From contig NZ_LR134372.1 of the NCBI RefSeq assembly GCF_900637395.1, forward strand, positions 1,488,001 through 1,552,000: DNA of 64,000 nt. Reading direction: 5' to 3'. The notes beneath the pieces are model-generated. The model searched no databases and had not been told where the DNA came from. It was given only the letters and a program-made list of their open reading frames with translations. This document shows, one piece after another, positions 9,520-17,706 of this stretch; positions within the stretch are counted from its first letter, which is position 1, and every line of letters begins with the position of its first letter. The position numbers and the translations under genes are program-made. The DNA is from Campylobacter upsaliensis. Its GTDB lineage: Bacteria; Campylobacterota; Campylobacteria; Campylobacterales; Campylobacteraceae.

Positions 9520-9818
9520 TACAATACAAAAAATTTTTATTCTAATGGAGAAACAATGAAACTGATGTGCGAGATGCGTAGTATCTAGTGCGTCCTTTGG
9601 CTTGACATTATGTTCCAAAGGCACGAAAGTGGATAAGGGGATATAATGTAAGAAAGCTAAAATTGTTTTTCAAATACAAACTTTAATCTTACTAAATTTA
9701 ATCCACTTAGTCTTCTTATCCTTAAGTATAGGTAGCAAAATATAAAATTTTGCCAAAGAGCAAAAGCTCAAAAAAGCTTAAATTTCAAAGTTTAAGCCAC
9801 ACAAAAGGAGAATTAACA
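9520..9818 (+). promoter_or_regulatory. metE 5' leader: promoter, mini-ORF and alternative RNA pairings
   Basis: This gap of about 350 bp has no long gene. It holds a TACAAT -10-like box at 9520-9525, a 10-codon ORF at 9556-9588, and a perfect 7-bp hairpin (CCTTTGG 9594-9600 with CCAAAGG 9615-9621). Two mutually exclusive long-range pairings share one arm. AAGTGGAT (9627-9634) can pair with ATCCACTT (9701-9708). GGATAAGGGGA (9631-9641) can pair with TCTTCTTATCC (9711-9721), with two G-U pairs. A further GCAAAAT / ATTTTGC hairpin lies near 9734-9753. This layout is expected of an attenuator or translational switch; function is inferred. Confidence 0.5.
9556..9588 (+). CDS. candidate leader peptide MKLMCEMRSI upstream of metE
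   Basis: A 10-residue ORF with a good GGAG ribosome site 5 nt before its ATG. It has two internal Met codons and a Cys codon among ten residues. It sits about 230 nt upstream of methionine synthase, before alternative RNA stems. By analogy with amino-acid leader peptides, ribosome stalling at Met or Cys codons could control metE-metF. Chance occurrence cannot be excluded for so short an ORF. Confidence 0.4.
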   Translation: MKLMCEMRSI

Positions 9819-12083
9819 ATGAAAAACGCAATCATTTCTTACCCAAGAATAGGTGCAAATAGGGAATTAAAATTTGCTATTGAGAAGTATTTTAAAAAGC
9901 AAAGCACGCAAGAGGAGCTTTTAGCCTGTGCTAAGGACTTAAGGGCTAGGCACTGGAGAGAGATTAAGGAAGCTGGGATTGACTTTATCCCTAGTAATGA
10001 CTTTTCTTTTTATGATACCGTGCTAGATACTGCGGTGCTTTTTAATATTGTCGCTAGTCGTTATAGAGCTTTAAATTTAGAGCCACTAGAGCAGTATTTT
10101 GCCCAAAGTAGAGGCTATCAAGGCGAAAAGGGCGATACTACGGCTTTGGCGATGAAAAAGTGGTTTAATACAAATTACCATTACCTAGTGCCTGAATGCG
10201 ATGAAGCAGAGCTTATAGCACTAAGCGGGGATAAAATTTTTAAAGAATATCTCGAAGCAAAAGAGCAAGGTATAGAAACTAAGCCTGTTTTAGTGGGAAT
10301 TTTTACACTCTTTAAGCTCATAGCCTTTAAAGATGAAAGCACACAAAAACTAGCTCAAAAAAAGCTTTTAAACGCTTACCTAGAGCTTTTTGAAAAATTA
10401 AACGATTTAGGGGTGCAGTGGCTAGAGCTTGATGAGCCTTATTTGGTTTATGATTTAAGCGAGAAAGATTTAGCCTTATTTGATGAATTTTATAAAGAGC
10501 TTTTAAGTCATAAAAAAGGGCTTAAAATTTTACTGCAAAGCTATTTTGGAGATGTAAGAGACATTTATGCTAAGCTTTTAGAATATAATTTTGACGGCTT
10601 GGGGCTTGATTTTATAGAGGGAAAAGAGAGCTTAAATTTGATTAAGCAATACGGCTTTTCTAAGGATAAAATCCTTTTTGCAGGTATTGTTAATGGTAAA
10701 AATATTTACGCTAATGATTATGCTAAAAGTTTAAAGCTCATTAAAGAGCTTCAAAAATACGCGCAAAACATTGTTTTAAATACCTCTTGTTCGCTTTTGC
10801 ATGTGCCTTATAGCACAGAATTTGAAACTAAGCTTGAAAAAAATTATCTCAAACTTTTTGCCTTTGCAAAACAAAAGCTTAAAGAGCTTAAAGACTTAAA
10901 AGAAATTTTAAATAGCAGTGAAGAAAATCCGCTTTTCAAAGCCAATCAAGAACTTTTTACAAATATCCCTAACCGCTTTGATGAAAAGGTTAAAGCAAGG
11001 CTTAATAGCCTAAAAAAAGAAGATTTTGTGCGTAAGCCTGAATTTAAAAAACGCATTAAAATCCAAGAAGGCGTTTTAAATCTCCCACTTTTACCGACGA
11101 CGACCATAGGTTCTTTCCCGCAAAGTGCCGATGTGCGCTCCAACCGCCTCGCCTTTAAACAGCAAAAAATTTCAGCACAAAACTACACAGAATTTAATCA
11201 ACAAAAAATCAAAGAATGCATACAAATCCAAGAAGAAATAGGGCTTGATGTGCTAGTGCACGGTGAATTTGAAAGAAACGATATGGTGGAGTATTTTGGT
11301 GAGAATTTGCAGGGCTTTTTATTTACACAAAATGGCTGGGTGCAAAGCTATGGAACAAGATGCGTTAAGCCGCCTGTGATTTGGGGCGATGTATCACGCA
11401 CTAAGCCTATCACGCTTTCTTGGTCCAAATTTGCCCAAAGCCTTAGCAAAAAAATCGTAAAAGGTATGCTCACAGGTCCTGTAACCATACTCAACTGGTC
11501 TTTTCCAAGAGAAGACATTAGCCTAAAAGAAAGCACGGAGCAAATTGCTTTAGCTATAAGAGATGAAGTTTTAGACCTTGAAAAAGAGGGCATTAAAATC
11601 ATACAAATTGACGAAGCGGCGTTAAGAGAAAAGCTTCCTTTAAGAAAAAGCGACTGGCATAGTGAGTATTTAAACTGGGCTATCCCTGCCTTTAACCTCG
11701 TTCATAGTGGCGTTAAAGCCTCGACTCAAATTCACACGCATATGTGTTATAGTGAATTTAACGACATTTTAAAGGATATTGACGCTTTGGATGCGGATGT
11801 GATTTCTTTTGAAGCGAGCCGTTCGAATTTAGAGCTTTTAGACACGCTTAAGGCGGTTAATTTTAAAACGCAAGTGGGTCCTGGCGTTTATGATATACAC
11901 AGCCCTAGAGTGCCAAGCGAAGAAGAGATAAAAACGACCATAGAGAAAATTTTAGCAAAGCTTCCTAAAGAACAAATTTGGATTAATCCCGATTGCGGAC
12001 TTAAGACTAGGGGCTATGAAGAAGTGGTTTTAGCGCTTAAAAATTTAGTCGCAGCGACTCGAAAAGTTAGGAATAGTTTATAA
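9819..12083 (+). CDS. metE: cobalamin-independent methionine synthase MetE
   Basis: 754 residues. The enzyme transfers the methyl group from methyltetrahydropteroyl-triglutamate to homocysteine. The start at 9819 follows an AAAGGAG site and gives the standard N-terminus MKNAIISYPRIGANREL; the frame is open further upstream to 9750, but that part is unlike MetE. The C-terminal catalytic half has the zinc-site regions IHTHMCYSEF and NPDCGLKTRG. It is followed 9 nt later by metF, which supplies its methyl donor. Confidence 0.97.
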   Translation: MKNAIISYPRIGANRELKFAIEKYFKKQSTQEELLACAKDLRARHWREIKEAGIDFIPSNDFSFYDTVLDTAVLFNIVASRYRALNLEPLEQYFAQSRGYQGEKGDTTALAMKKWFNTNYHYLVPECDEAELIALSGDKIFKEYLEAKEQGIETKPVLVGIFTLFKLIAFKDESTQKLAQKKLLNAYLELFEKLNDLGVQWLELDEPYLVYDLSEKDLALFDEFYKELLSHKKGLKILLQSYFGDVRDIYAKLLEYNFDGLGLDFIEGKESLNLIKQYGFSKDKILFAGIVNGKNIYANDYAKSLKLIKELQKYAQNIVLNTSCSLLHVPYSTEFETKLEKNYLKLFAFAKQKLKELKDLKEILNSSEENPLFKANQELFTNIPNRFDEKVKARLNSLKKEDFVRKPEFKKRIKIQEGVLNLPLLPTTTIGSFPQSADVRSNRLAFKQQKISAQNYTEFNQQKIKECIQIQEEIGLDVLVHGEFERNDMVEYFGENLQGFLFTQNGWVQSYGTRCVKPPVIWGDVSRTKPITLSWSKFAQSLSKKIVKGMLTGPVTILNWSFPREDISLKESTEQIALAIRDEVLDLEKEGIKIIQIDEAALREKLPLRKSDWHSEYLNWAIPAFNLVHSGVKASTQIHTHMCYSEFNDILKDIDALDADVISFEASRSNLELLDTLKAVNFKTQVGPGVYDIHSPRVPSEEEIKTTIEKILAKLPKEQIWINPDCGLKTRGYEEVVLALKNLVAATRKVRNSL

Positions 12084-12092
12084 GGAGTTTTT

Positions 12093-12953
12093 ATGTGTAG
12101 CTTTTCCTTTGAAGTTTTTCCGCCAAGAAGAGATGAAACTATCAAAAATTTAGACGCTATTTTAGAGGATTTAGGGCGATTAAGCCCTAATTTCATCAGC
12201 GTAACCTTTGGTGCAGGTGGCTCTATAAATTCGAAAAATACCATAGAAGTGGCAAGTCTTATCCAAGAAAAATACCAAATTCCTAGCATAGTGCATTTAC
12301 CTTGCATACACTCAAGTAAAGAAAAAATTACAGCTATACTCAAAGAGTGCAAGCAAAGAGGGCTTAATAAAATTCTAGCCCTTAGAGGAGATGTGTGCGA
12401 GGGGCTAGAAAAGAGTAAGGATTTTTCTTATGCAAATGATTTAATTTCTTTTATCAAAAAGCAAGAAAATTTCGAAATTTACGCCGCTTGCTACCCTGAA
12501 AAACACAGCGAGGCTAAAAACATCATCGAGGATATTCATCATCTTAAAAATAAGGTAAATGTTGGCACAGATAAACTCATCACGCAACTTTTTTATGATA
12601 ACGAGGACTTTTACGCTTTTAAGCAAAATTGTGCTTTAAGTGGTATAAAAGTGCCGATTTATGCGGGGATTATGCCTATTACAAACAAAAGGCAAATTTT
12701 AAAAATTTCACAACTTTGTGGGGCTAAAATCCCCACTAAATTTACTAAAATTTTAGAAAAATATGAAAACAATACCTTAGCCCTAGAAGACGCTGGCATC
12801 GCCTATGCGATAGACCAAATCGTTGATTTAATCACTAGCGGGGTGGATGGAATTCATCTTTATACTATGAATAAAACCAAAGCGGCTATAAGAATTTATG
12901 AAGCGGTAAAACATTTACCAAAAGAAGAAAACGAGGCTAAAAATGTGCTTTAA
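12093..12953 (+). CDS. metF: 5,10-methylenetetrahydrofolate reductase MetF
   Basis: 286 residues, the usual bacterial size, with the FAD-binding TIM-barrel family signature FEVFPPRRDE at the N-terminus, the ISVTFGAGGS motif near residue 36 and the ALRGD loop near residue 95. It makes 5-methyl-THF for MetE. It lies 9 nt after metE with a GGAG ribosome site, in one operon. Confidence 0.96.
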   Translation: MCSFSFEVFPPRRDETIKNLDAILEDLGRLSPNFISVTFGAGGSINSKNTIEVASLIQEKYQIPSIVHLPCIHSSKEKITAILKECKQRGLNKILALRGDVCEGLEKSKDFSYANDLISFIKKQENFEIYAACYPEKHSEAKNIIEDIHHLKNKVNVGTDKLITQLFYDNEDFYAFKQNCALSGIKVPIYAGIMPITNKRQILKISQLCGAKIPTKFTKILEKYENNTLALEDAGIAYAIDQIVDLITSGVDGIHLYTMNKTKAAIRIYEAVKHLPKEENEAKNVL

Positions 12954-12958
12954 ATTTG

Positions 12959-13046
12959 TGGCAGAAAGGAAGGGATTCGAACCCTCGAAAGCTTGCACTT
13001 TACACGCGTTCCAGGCGTGCTCCTTCAACCGCTCGGACACCTTTCT
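12959..13046 (-). tRNA. tRNA-Ser(GGA)
   Basis: On the minus strand the acceptor AGAAAGG pairs with CCTTTCT, followed by encoded GCCA. The anticodon loop reads CTGGAAC (GGA). A long class II variable arm gives 88 nt in all. Confidence 0.93.
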
Positions 13047-13129
13047 ATGATAAGAAGGAAAATTATAGCTAAAAATTTTATAAAATCAGCCAAATTTTAG
13101 TAAAAAAAGATATAATTACACTTTCACAA

Positions 13130-13206
13130 GTCAGGGTAGCTCAGCTGGTTAGAGCGCTGGTCTCATAAGCCGGAGGTCGGGAGTTCAAGTCTCCCCCTTG
13201 ACACCA
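13130..13206 (+). tRNA. tRNA-Met(CAU)
   Basis: The acceptor GTCAGGG pairs with CCTTGAC; discriminator A and CCA are encoded. The anticodon loop has CAT, and the D-loop and T-loop are normal. Its 3' end overlaps the 3' end of the opposite-strand TSUP gene by 22 nt. The perfect first acceptor pair suggests an elongator (or lysidine-modified Ile) rather than an initiator tRNA. Confidence 0.92.
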
Positions 13207-13955
13207 ATATAATCCCACGCTACTTTAATAATCGTCGCTCCCACAACAACTAAAAATAACACTTTAATAAATTTCCCATTTGTTTTTAGCACAAGCTTTG
13301 AGCCTAAAAACGCCCCAAAAACCTGTCCCACACCCATCAAAAGTCCCACAAGCCACAGCACATCATAAAGCCAAAGGAAGATAAAAAGGGCGATAATATT
13401 ACTTGAGAAATTGAGAATTTTCGTGTTAATGCTAGCTTTTTTCATATTAAAACCCAAAAATAACACACAAGCAAAAATCCAAAAAGACCCCGTCCCAGGA
13501 CCCAAAAAACCATCGTAAAAACCTAAAGTTAGCCCGAAAATGAGATGAAAAATTTTAATATTGTGAATTTTAGGCTCACTTTCTCTTTTACCAAGGCTAG
13601 GCTTAAAGGCTGTGTAAAGAAAGGTAAGGCTTAAAAAGATTAAAATAATAAGCTTTAAATGCTCATCTTTAATAAGCAAAACGCTCCAAGTCCCAAAAGC
13701 CGCCCCAAGTGCTGTAAAAAACACACCCCAAGCAAGGTGTGGGAGAGTGGTAGAGCGAAAATAAGTCGCTGCTGCTGTAAAAGAGCCAAAAACGCTTTGA
13801 AGCTTATTAGTCGCTAAAGCAAGGTGTGGCGGGATACCACTTGCCATAAGAGCCGGGATAGTAATAAGCCCACCCCCACCCACAATAGAGTCGATAAAAC
13901 CAGCAAAAATAGCAACACAAAATAAAATCGCATAAGCGCTTAATTCAAGTTCCAC
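13185..13955 (-). CDS. TSUP-family (TauE/SafE) membrane permease
   Basis: 256 residues, mostly hydrophobic, with seven to eight predicted membrane spans. The N-terminal GFIDSIVGGGGLITIPALM motif is typical of the TSUP (sulfite exporter TauE/SafE) family and is echoed by a second half-repeat with GFYDGFLGPGTG. It probably transports an organic or sulfur anion across the inner membrane; the substrate is not visible. Its start overlaps the TIGR02757 gene by 11 nt, and its last seven codons lie inside the oppositely oriented tRNA-Met. Confidence 0.85.
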   Translation of the reverse strand: MELELSAYAILFCVAIFAGFIDSIVGGGGLITIPALMASGIPPHLALATNKLQSVFGSFTAAATYFRSTTLPHLAWGVFFTALGAAFGTWSVLLIKDEHLKLIILIFLSLTFLYTAFKPSLGKRESEPKIHNIKIFHLIFGLTLGFYDGFLGPGTGSFWIFACVLFLGFNMKKASINTKILNFSSNIIALFIFLWLYDVLWLVGLLMGVGQVFGAFLGSKLVLKTNGKFIKVLFLVVVGATIIKVAWDYIGVKGET

Positions 13956-14685
13956 TAGCTCCCCCCTGCCCTAGTCTATAAAGAGCGAAGTCGTATTTAA
14001 TAGGATCTTTAGGGTCAAATTCTTTTAATTTTTGCGTAAGTTTTAAAACGGCTTTAAAATCGTAGCTTTTACGCTCTAAAAGTCCTAAATTTAACGCCAT
14101 TTTCTGCGTGTGCGTGTCAAGAGGGATTAATAAATCTTTTGTTGAAATTTGCTTCCAAAGTCCTAAATCAAGCTCGTCTTTACGCACCATCCAACGCAAA
14201 AACATATTATAACGCTTAAGCGGAGAAGTCGGCTCTTTTTTCCACACTTTGCCAAAAAAGTGCATATAACCCTTGCTCGTGTAAGCATTGATTTTATAAA
14301 TTTCTTTAATGCAATTTAAAATTCCATCCGTGATATTTCCACTTTTTTTATAAGGCTTTGTAAAAATTTCCTCTAAATCATAGGCTTTTTTAAGTCTAGC
14401 AAAAGTGATGAAAATTTGCCTAATATCCTCACTTGTTTGAAAGCGGTATTTAAGGTCTTTAACGCCCTCTATAATCTTTTTTTCCTCTTTATCGATGAGA
14501 GTAAAATCAAGGCTTTCTAAAAATTGCATAATATTTTTAGCACTTCCATAAGAAAATAAAGCACACATCAAAGCGATATAAGAATCGCTAAATCGTTTAG
14601 CCACCTGCAAGGGGTCGGCAAATTCTTTTAAGCCTCTTTCAGTGTTTTTCTCGCTTACGAGGGCATCAAGTTTAGCTTTTAGCAA
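13945..14685 (-). CDS. TIGR02757 family protein
   Basis: 246 residues, predicted helical. The pattern PLxxAKRFxD.ExxxxxxxxFxYG near residues 25-50 and the later RWMVRKDELDLGLW segment and LDTHTQKMALNLGL motif match the conserved TIGR02757 family. That family's fold resembles helix-hairpin-helix DNA glycosylases, but its function is unproven. The start is a TTG after GGAGG; an in-frame stop lies just upstream. It overlaps the TSUP gene by 11 nt. Confidence 0.8.
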   Translation of the reverse strand: MLKAKLDALVSEKNTERGLKEFADPLQVAKRFSDSYIALMCALFSYGSAKNIMQFLESLDFTLIDKEEKKIIEGVKDLKYRFQTSEDIRQIFITFARLKKAYDLEEIFTKPYKKSGNITDGILNCIKEIYKINAYTSKGYMHFFGKVWKKEPTSPLKRYNMFLRWMVRKDELDLGLWKQISTKDLLIPLDTHTQKMALNLGLLERKSYDFKAVLKLTQKLKEFDPKDPIKYDFALYRLGQGGASGT

Positions 14686-14731
14686 AGCCTCCGCCCCTCA
14701 ATTTTTTCAATTTTTCGCAGTTTTTCATAGT

Positions 14732-14759
14732 AATCCTTTCAAAAAAATTGAAAGGATTA
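14732..14759 (-). terminator. inverted repeat downstream of flgK
   Basis: A near-perfect palindrome (AATCCTTTCAA paired with TTGAAAGGATT around an A/T loop) lies 18 bp beyond the flgK stop. It could end the flgI-flgK transcript, but there is no clean T run after it on that strand, so the call is tentative. Confidence 0.4.
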
Positions 14760-14776
14760 TAATATAAATTTTTAAA

Positions 14777-16603
14777 TTAAGATTTAAGTCCTAGTAGCGT
14801 ATCAAGCATTTGATCGACTGTGGAGACGATTTTCGCCGCCGCACCATAGCTTGACTGCCACTGGATAAGTGCGGCTAACTCCTCATTAGTATTTACCCCA
14901 CTTTTACTTTGATACTCGGCATAAACAGAATTATAAAGGGTTGTGTTACTTTTATGAATCACATTATTATTTTCCCCATCGCTTGCGATTTTACCTGTAA
15001 ATTTGCGGTAATACTCCTCCATAGTTAGCTCATCTACCGTGCCGTCTTTATTGTAAAAGCTAACTTTGTTATATTGAAGCTGTATGATTTGATTTGCCAT
15101 ATCATTCCCACTATCTACGCCGTTTTTACTCGCTCTTACCGTGCTTGGGTCGCTTAAAAGGCTTTCCTTAACCCTAATATCACTCGCATCTTTTCCGCTA
15201 AAAAAGCCCCCCACACTAAAAGCACCAGCGAAATTTGTGCCTTTATCCTCTAAAGAGACTTTAAAGCCATTTTTGGCATTGATTTGAAAAAGTCCGCTAT
15301 TACTTTTAGAATCGAAGCTAAAACTCGCATTGATGAAATCATCGACATCGTCTTGGTTATTTTTATTTCCATTATCATCTGTGTTAGCCTTGATTTGACG
15401 CATTAAATCATTCATTGTAGTCGTTACATCGATGGTAATGCTCTTTCTAACCTTTTCATTACCTTTTTCATCGTAAATGACAATATCAAAAGTCCCCGCC
15501 TGTATGGTTCTATCGTAATTCATTAAAGGCACATCGCCCGTTAAACCCTCTAAATAATCCGAAGTTGCCGAATTTTTAGCTGAACCTGCGTAAAGATTAT
15601 TTGTTTCGGTTATTAAAGTCTTTGAAAAGGTATTTAAAGAGTCGATATAACCTTGCAAAATTCCATTATCATAAGCTCCCTCAAGCTTATCATAATCACG
15701 CCCCCTTAAATCAAGCTGCGCTCCAAGTTGACCGCCCTTAAGTTTAGCTGTAAGGTCGTGAATTTTCTCATCTGGAGTTTGATAATAAATACTATAAGAT
15801 TTATTTTTATCATCATAGTCAAGCTTTAAGGGGTGAAAATTCACCCCATCAACTATACTAAAGCCCTCAATGCTAAGATTATAATGATGTCCGGGGTCGG
15901 TTATAGTCTGCTCAAAGCGATTATCTTGCACAATTTCATTTTTACTTGCTACCGCACTTACAAGTTTAGAAAGTGTAAGCTCAAGCTCATCACGCCTATC
16001 TCTCAATTCGTTCGCGTGGTCAGTCGGTAAAGCCTCCTCACCATAAATTTGCTTATTAATGTGAGCAATTTCCTCTCCGATGCGATTAATCTCCTCAACG
16101 GTGGATTTAATGTCATCATTAACCTTTTGCTGGACTTTCTTAAGTGTGCTATGTGCTTCATTAACGCTTTCTGCTAAAGTCTTAGTCGCATTGACAAGGG
16201 CTATTTTGGTGGCGTTTTCGTTAGGATTAGATGCAAAATCGTTCCAAGCCTTATTATAATTTTCTAAATTATTTAAAATCCCTGTATTTTTAAGGTCTGG
16301 AAAGCGTTGCGAAATTTCTTCTAAAACCTGTCCTAAATAACCTGTGTATTCTTGCTGAGTGCTAGCATTTTTAAGCTTAAAATAAGCGTGTTCATCGTGA
16401 AGTCTCACTATGCTTTCTATCGCCGTTCCTGTGCCAACTTGCACTCCGCCTGTGGTAATATAGCCATTTGTCGTTTGCACAACTCTTTGACGAGTATAAA
16501 AAGTAGAATTGGCATTGGAGATATTATTACCCGTAGTGGCGATTTGCACTTCACTCGCTTTTAAGCCTGTAACTCCTGTATGTAAGGTCGCAAAGATACC
16601 CAT
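14777..16603 (-). CDS. flgK: flagellar hook-associated protein FlgK (HAP1)
   Basis: 608 residues, the normal size for Campylobacter. It joins hook and filament. The N-terminal rod/hook signature reads GVTGLKASEVQIATTGNNISNANS, seen here across residues 10-33, and the C-terminus has the HAP1 end with VSTVDQMLDTLLGLK. It is the last gene of the minus-strand flgI-flgJ-flgM-flgN-flgK cluster. It follows flgN, its likely export chaperone, by 12 nt. Confidence 0.95.
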   Translation of the reverse strand: MGIFATLHTGVTGLKASEVQIATTGNNISNANSTFYTRQRVVQTTNGYITTGGVQVGTGTAIESIVRLHDEHAYFKLKNASTQQEYTGYLGQVLEEISQRFPDLKNTGILNNLENYNKAWNDFASNPNENATKIALVNATKTLAESVNEAHSTLKKVQQKVNDDIKSTVEEINRIGEEIAHINKQIYGEEALPTDHANELRDRRDELELTLSKLVSAVASKNEIVQDNRFEQTITDPGHHYNLSIEGFSIVDGVNFHPLKLDYDDKNKSYSIYYQTPDEKIHDLTAKLKGGQLGAQLDLRGRDYDKLEGAYDNGILQGYIDSLNTFSKTLITETNNLYAGSAKNSATSDYLEGLTGDVPLMNYDRTIQAGTFDIVIYDEKGNEKVRKSITIDVTTTMNDLMRQIKANTDDNGNKNNQDDVDDFINASFSFDSKSNSGLFQINAKNGFKVSLEDKGTNFAGAFSVGGFFSGKDASDIRVKESLLSDPSTVRASKNGVDSGNDMANQIIQLQYNKVSFYNKDGTVDELTMEEYYRKFTGKIASDGENNNVIHKSNTTLYNSVYAEYQSKSGVNTNEELAALIQWQSSYGAAAKIVSTVDQMLDTLLGLKS

Positions 16604-16615
16604 TTTACCACTCCT

Positions 16616-17047
16616 TTACACTTTCATTTTAAAAATTTCTGGGATATGCTCTTTATCTCCATAAGCATTATTTGTTCCACCATTGATGTCAAACATTGTA
16701 TTTACCAAGCCGTCTAAAAAATCTTTTACTATGAAGACATATTTGGCGTATTCTTTATTTTTAGTATGTAAGGTTTGAAGATTTTGTTTAAGTAGATCAA
16801 GCTTTTGCTTGTCCTCATCGTCAAGCATTTCGCTAAGTCCCTTTGTAGAGCTGTTATTTAAAGCCACTAAAGCTGCATCAAGTTCTTTTTTAGCTGCTAC
16901 AAATTTGGTAATGAGTTCATTTTTAGCCTCGACACTAGGAGCGACCTTGTCGTGCTTGGCAACTTGTATGTCTTTAATATCCTCTTCGGTTAATTCTATC
17001 ATCTGTGCTAAGATAGCATTAACCTCATCTAAGCATTTTTTTAGCAT
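16616..17047 (-). CDS. flgN: FlgN-type flagellar export chaperone
   Basis: 143 residues from the ATG at 17047, which has an AAAGGAG site; an upstream in-frame extension lacks one. The protein is almost entirely helical and charged, as for FlgN chaperones that hold FlgK and FlgL before export. Its position between flgM and flgK is the main support, together with the coiled-coil character; sequence identity in this family is always low. Confidence 0.8.
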   Translation of the reverse strand: MLKKCLDEVNAILAQMIELTEEDIKDIQVAKHDKVAPSVEAKNELITKFVAAKKELDAALVALNNSSTKGLSEMLDDEDKQKLDLLKQNLQTLHTKNKEYAKYVFIVKDFLDGLVNTMFDINGGTNNAYGDKEHIPEIFKMKV

Positions 17048-17082
17048 TTTTTCTCCTTTCCTAGTCAAAAAGGAGAAAAAAT

Positions 17083-17283
17083 TTAGATTAAAGAGTCTGC
17101 TACCGCCGCTGCTGTGGCTTTTAAATCAACTTGATATGTGCCATTTTTAATTTGCTCAGCTATTTTAGAAACTCTATCGTTTTCTACCTTTTGACTTTGC
17201 TCTGTTTTTGCTTCTCTTTCGACCTTGCTAGTATTGTTTAAAGAAGCACTAGCGACATAACTTTGTTGTATAGGATTTATCAT
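17083..17283 (-). CDS. flgM: anti-sigma28 factor FlgM
   Basis: 66 residues, short even for FlgM but typical for Campylobacter. The C-terminal half (KVENDRVSKIAEQIKNGTYQ then a helical end) matches the sigma28-binding part. It holds FliA inactive until it is secreted or otherwise relieved. A sigma28-type promoter lies just upstream (17318-17344), which would give feedback control. It sits before flgN and flgK. Confidence 0.88.
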   Translation of the reverse strand: MINPIQQSYVASASLNNTSKVEREAKTEQSQKVENDRVSKIAEQIKNGTYQVDLKATAAAVADSLI

Positions 17284-17317
17284 TTCTGCCTCCTTGATTT
17301 ATAATCCTCTACAAGCT

Positions 17318-17344
17318 ATATCGACTAAAATTATAAAAACTTAA
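17318..17344 (-). promoter_or_regulatory. sigma28-type promoter of flgM
   Basis: On the minus strand a TTAAG -35 (17340-17344) is separated by 16 nt from CGATAT (17318-17323). The -35 overlaps the end of flgJ. This fits the sigma28 consensus and would let FliA drive its own anti-sigma factor, flgN and flgK. Confidence 0.7.
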
Positions 17345-17706
17345 CCCCTCTCTTTTAAAAAATCAAATAATAATTTTGAAAAGCCCATTCCTCCACTTAA
17401 AGCCTTACTCATCGTATCGTTATACATAGAAGAATAAATTTCGCTACTTGCATCTTTACCAAAAAGTGAATTTTGATTTTTCAAAGAAATGTCTAAAACA
17501 GATTTAATTAAAAAAGCTTCAAAAGCATCTGTTTGCTCTTTTAAAGCCTTCTCTTCATCTGTTTTAGCGATAGCTTCATTGTCTTGCTCTTTAAAATAAG
17601 CTGCAAAATTTTCGTCCGCTTTTTGCGAATTTGAGCCTTTAGCCACCTTTTCTAAAAGCACATTTGAACTCATACTATAAGTGCTTAAAAAATGATCCAC
17701 TTTCAT
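17341..17706 (-). CDS. flgJ: FlgJ N-terminal-type rod assembly protein
   Basis: 121 residues. It matches the N-terminal rod-binding (rod-cap) domain of FlgJ: LKEQTDAFEAFLIKSVLD then MYNDTMSKALSGGMGFSKLL. The C-terminal muramidase domain of enterobacterial FlgJ is absent, as is usual in Campylobacter. It overlaps flgI by 1 nt (shared base at 17706). Confidence 0.85.
   Translation of the reverse strand: MKVDHFLSTYSMSSNVLLEKVAKGSNSQKADENFAAYFKEQDNEAIAKTDEEKALKEQTDAFEAFLIKSVLDISLKNQNSLFGKDASSEIYSSMYNDTMSKALSGGMGFSKLLFDFLKERG

Noticed and set aside
9750-9818. Longer N-terminus of MetE from 9750
   Set aside because: The extra 23 residues are unlike MetE and lack a ribosome site; the ATG at 9819 has AAAGGAG and the conserved family start.
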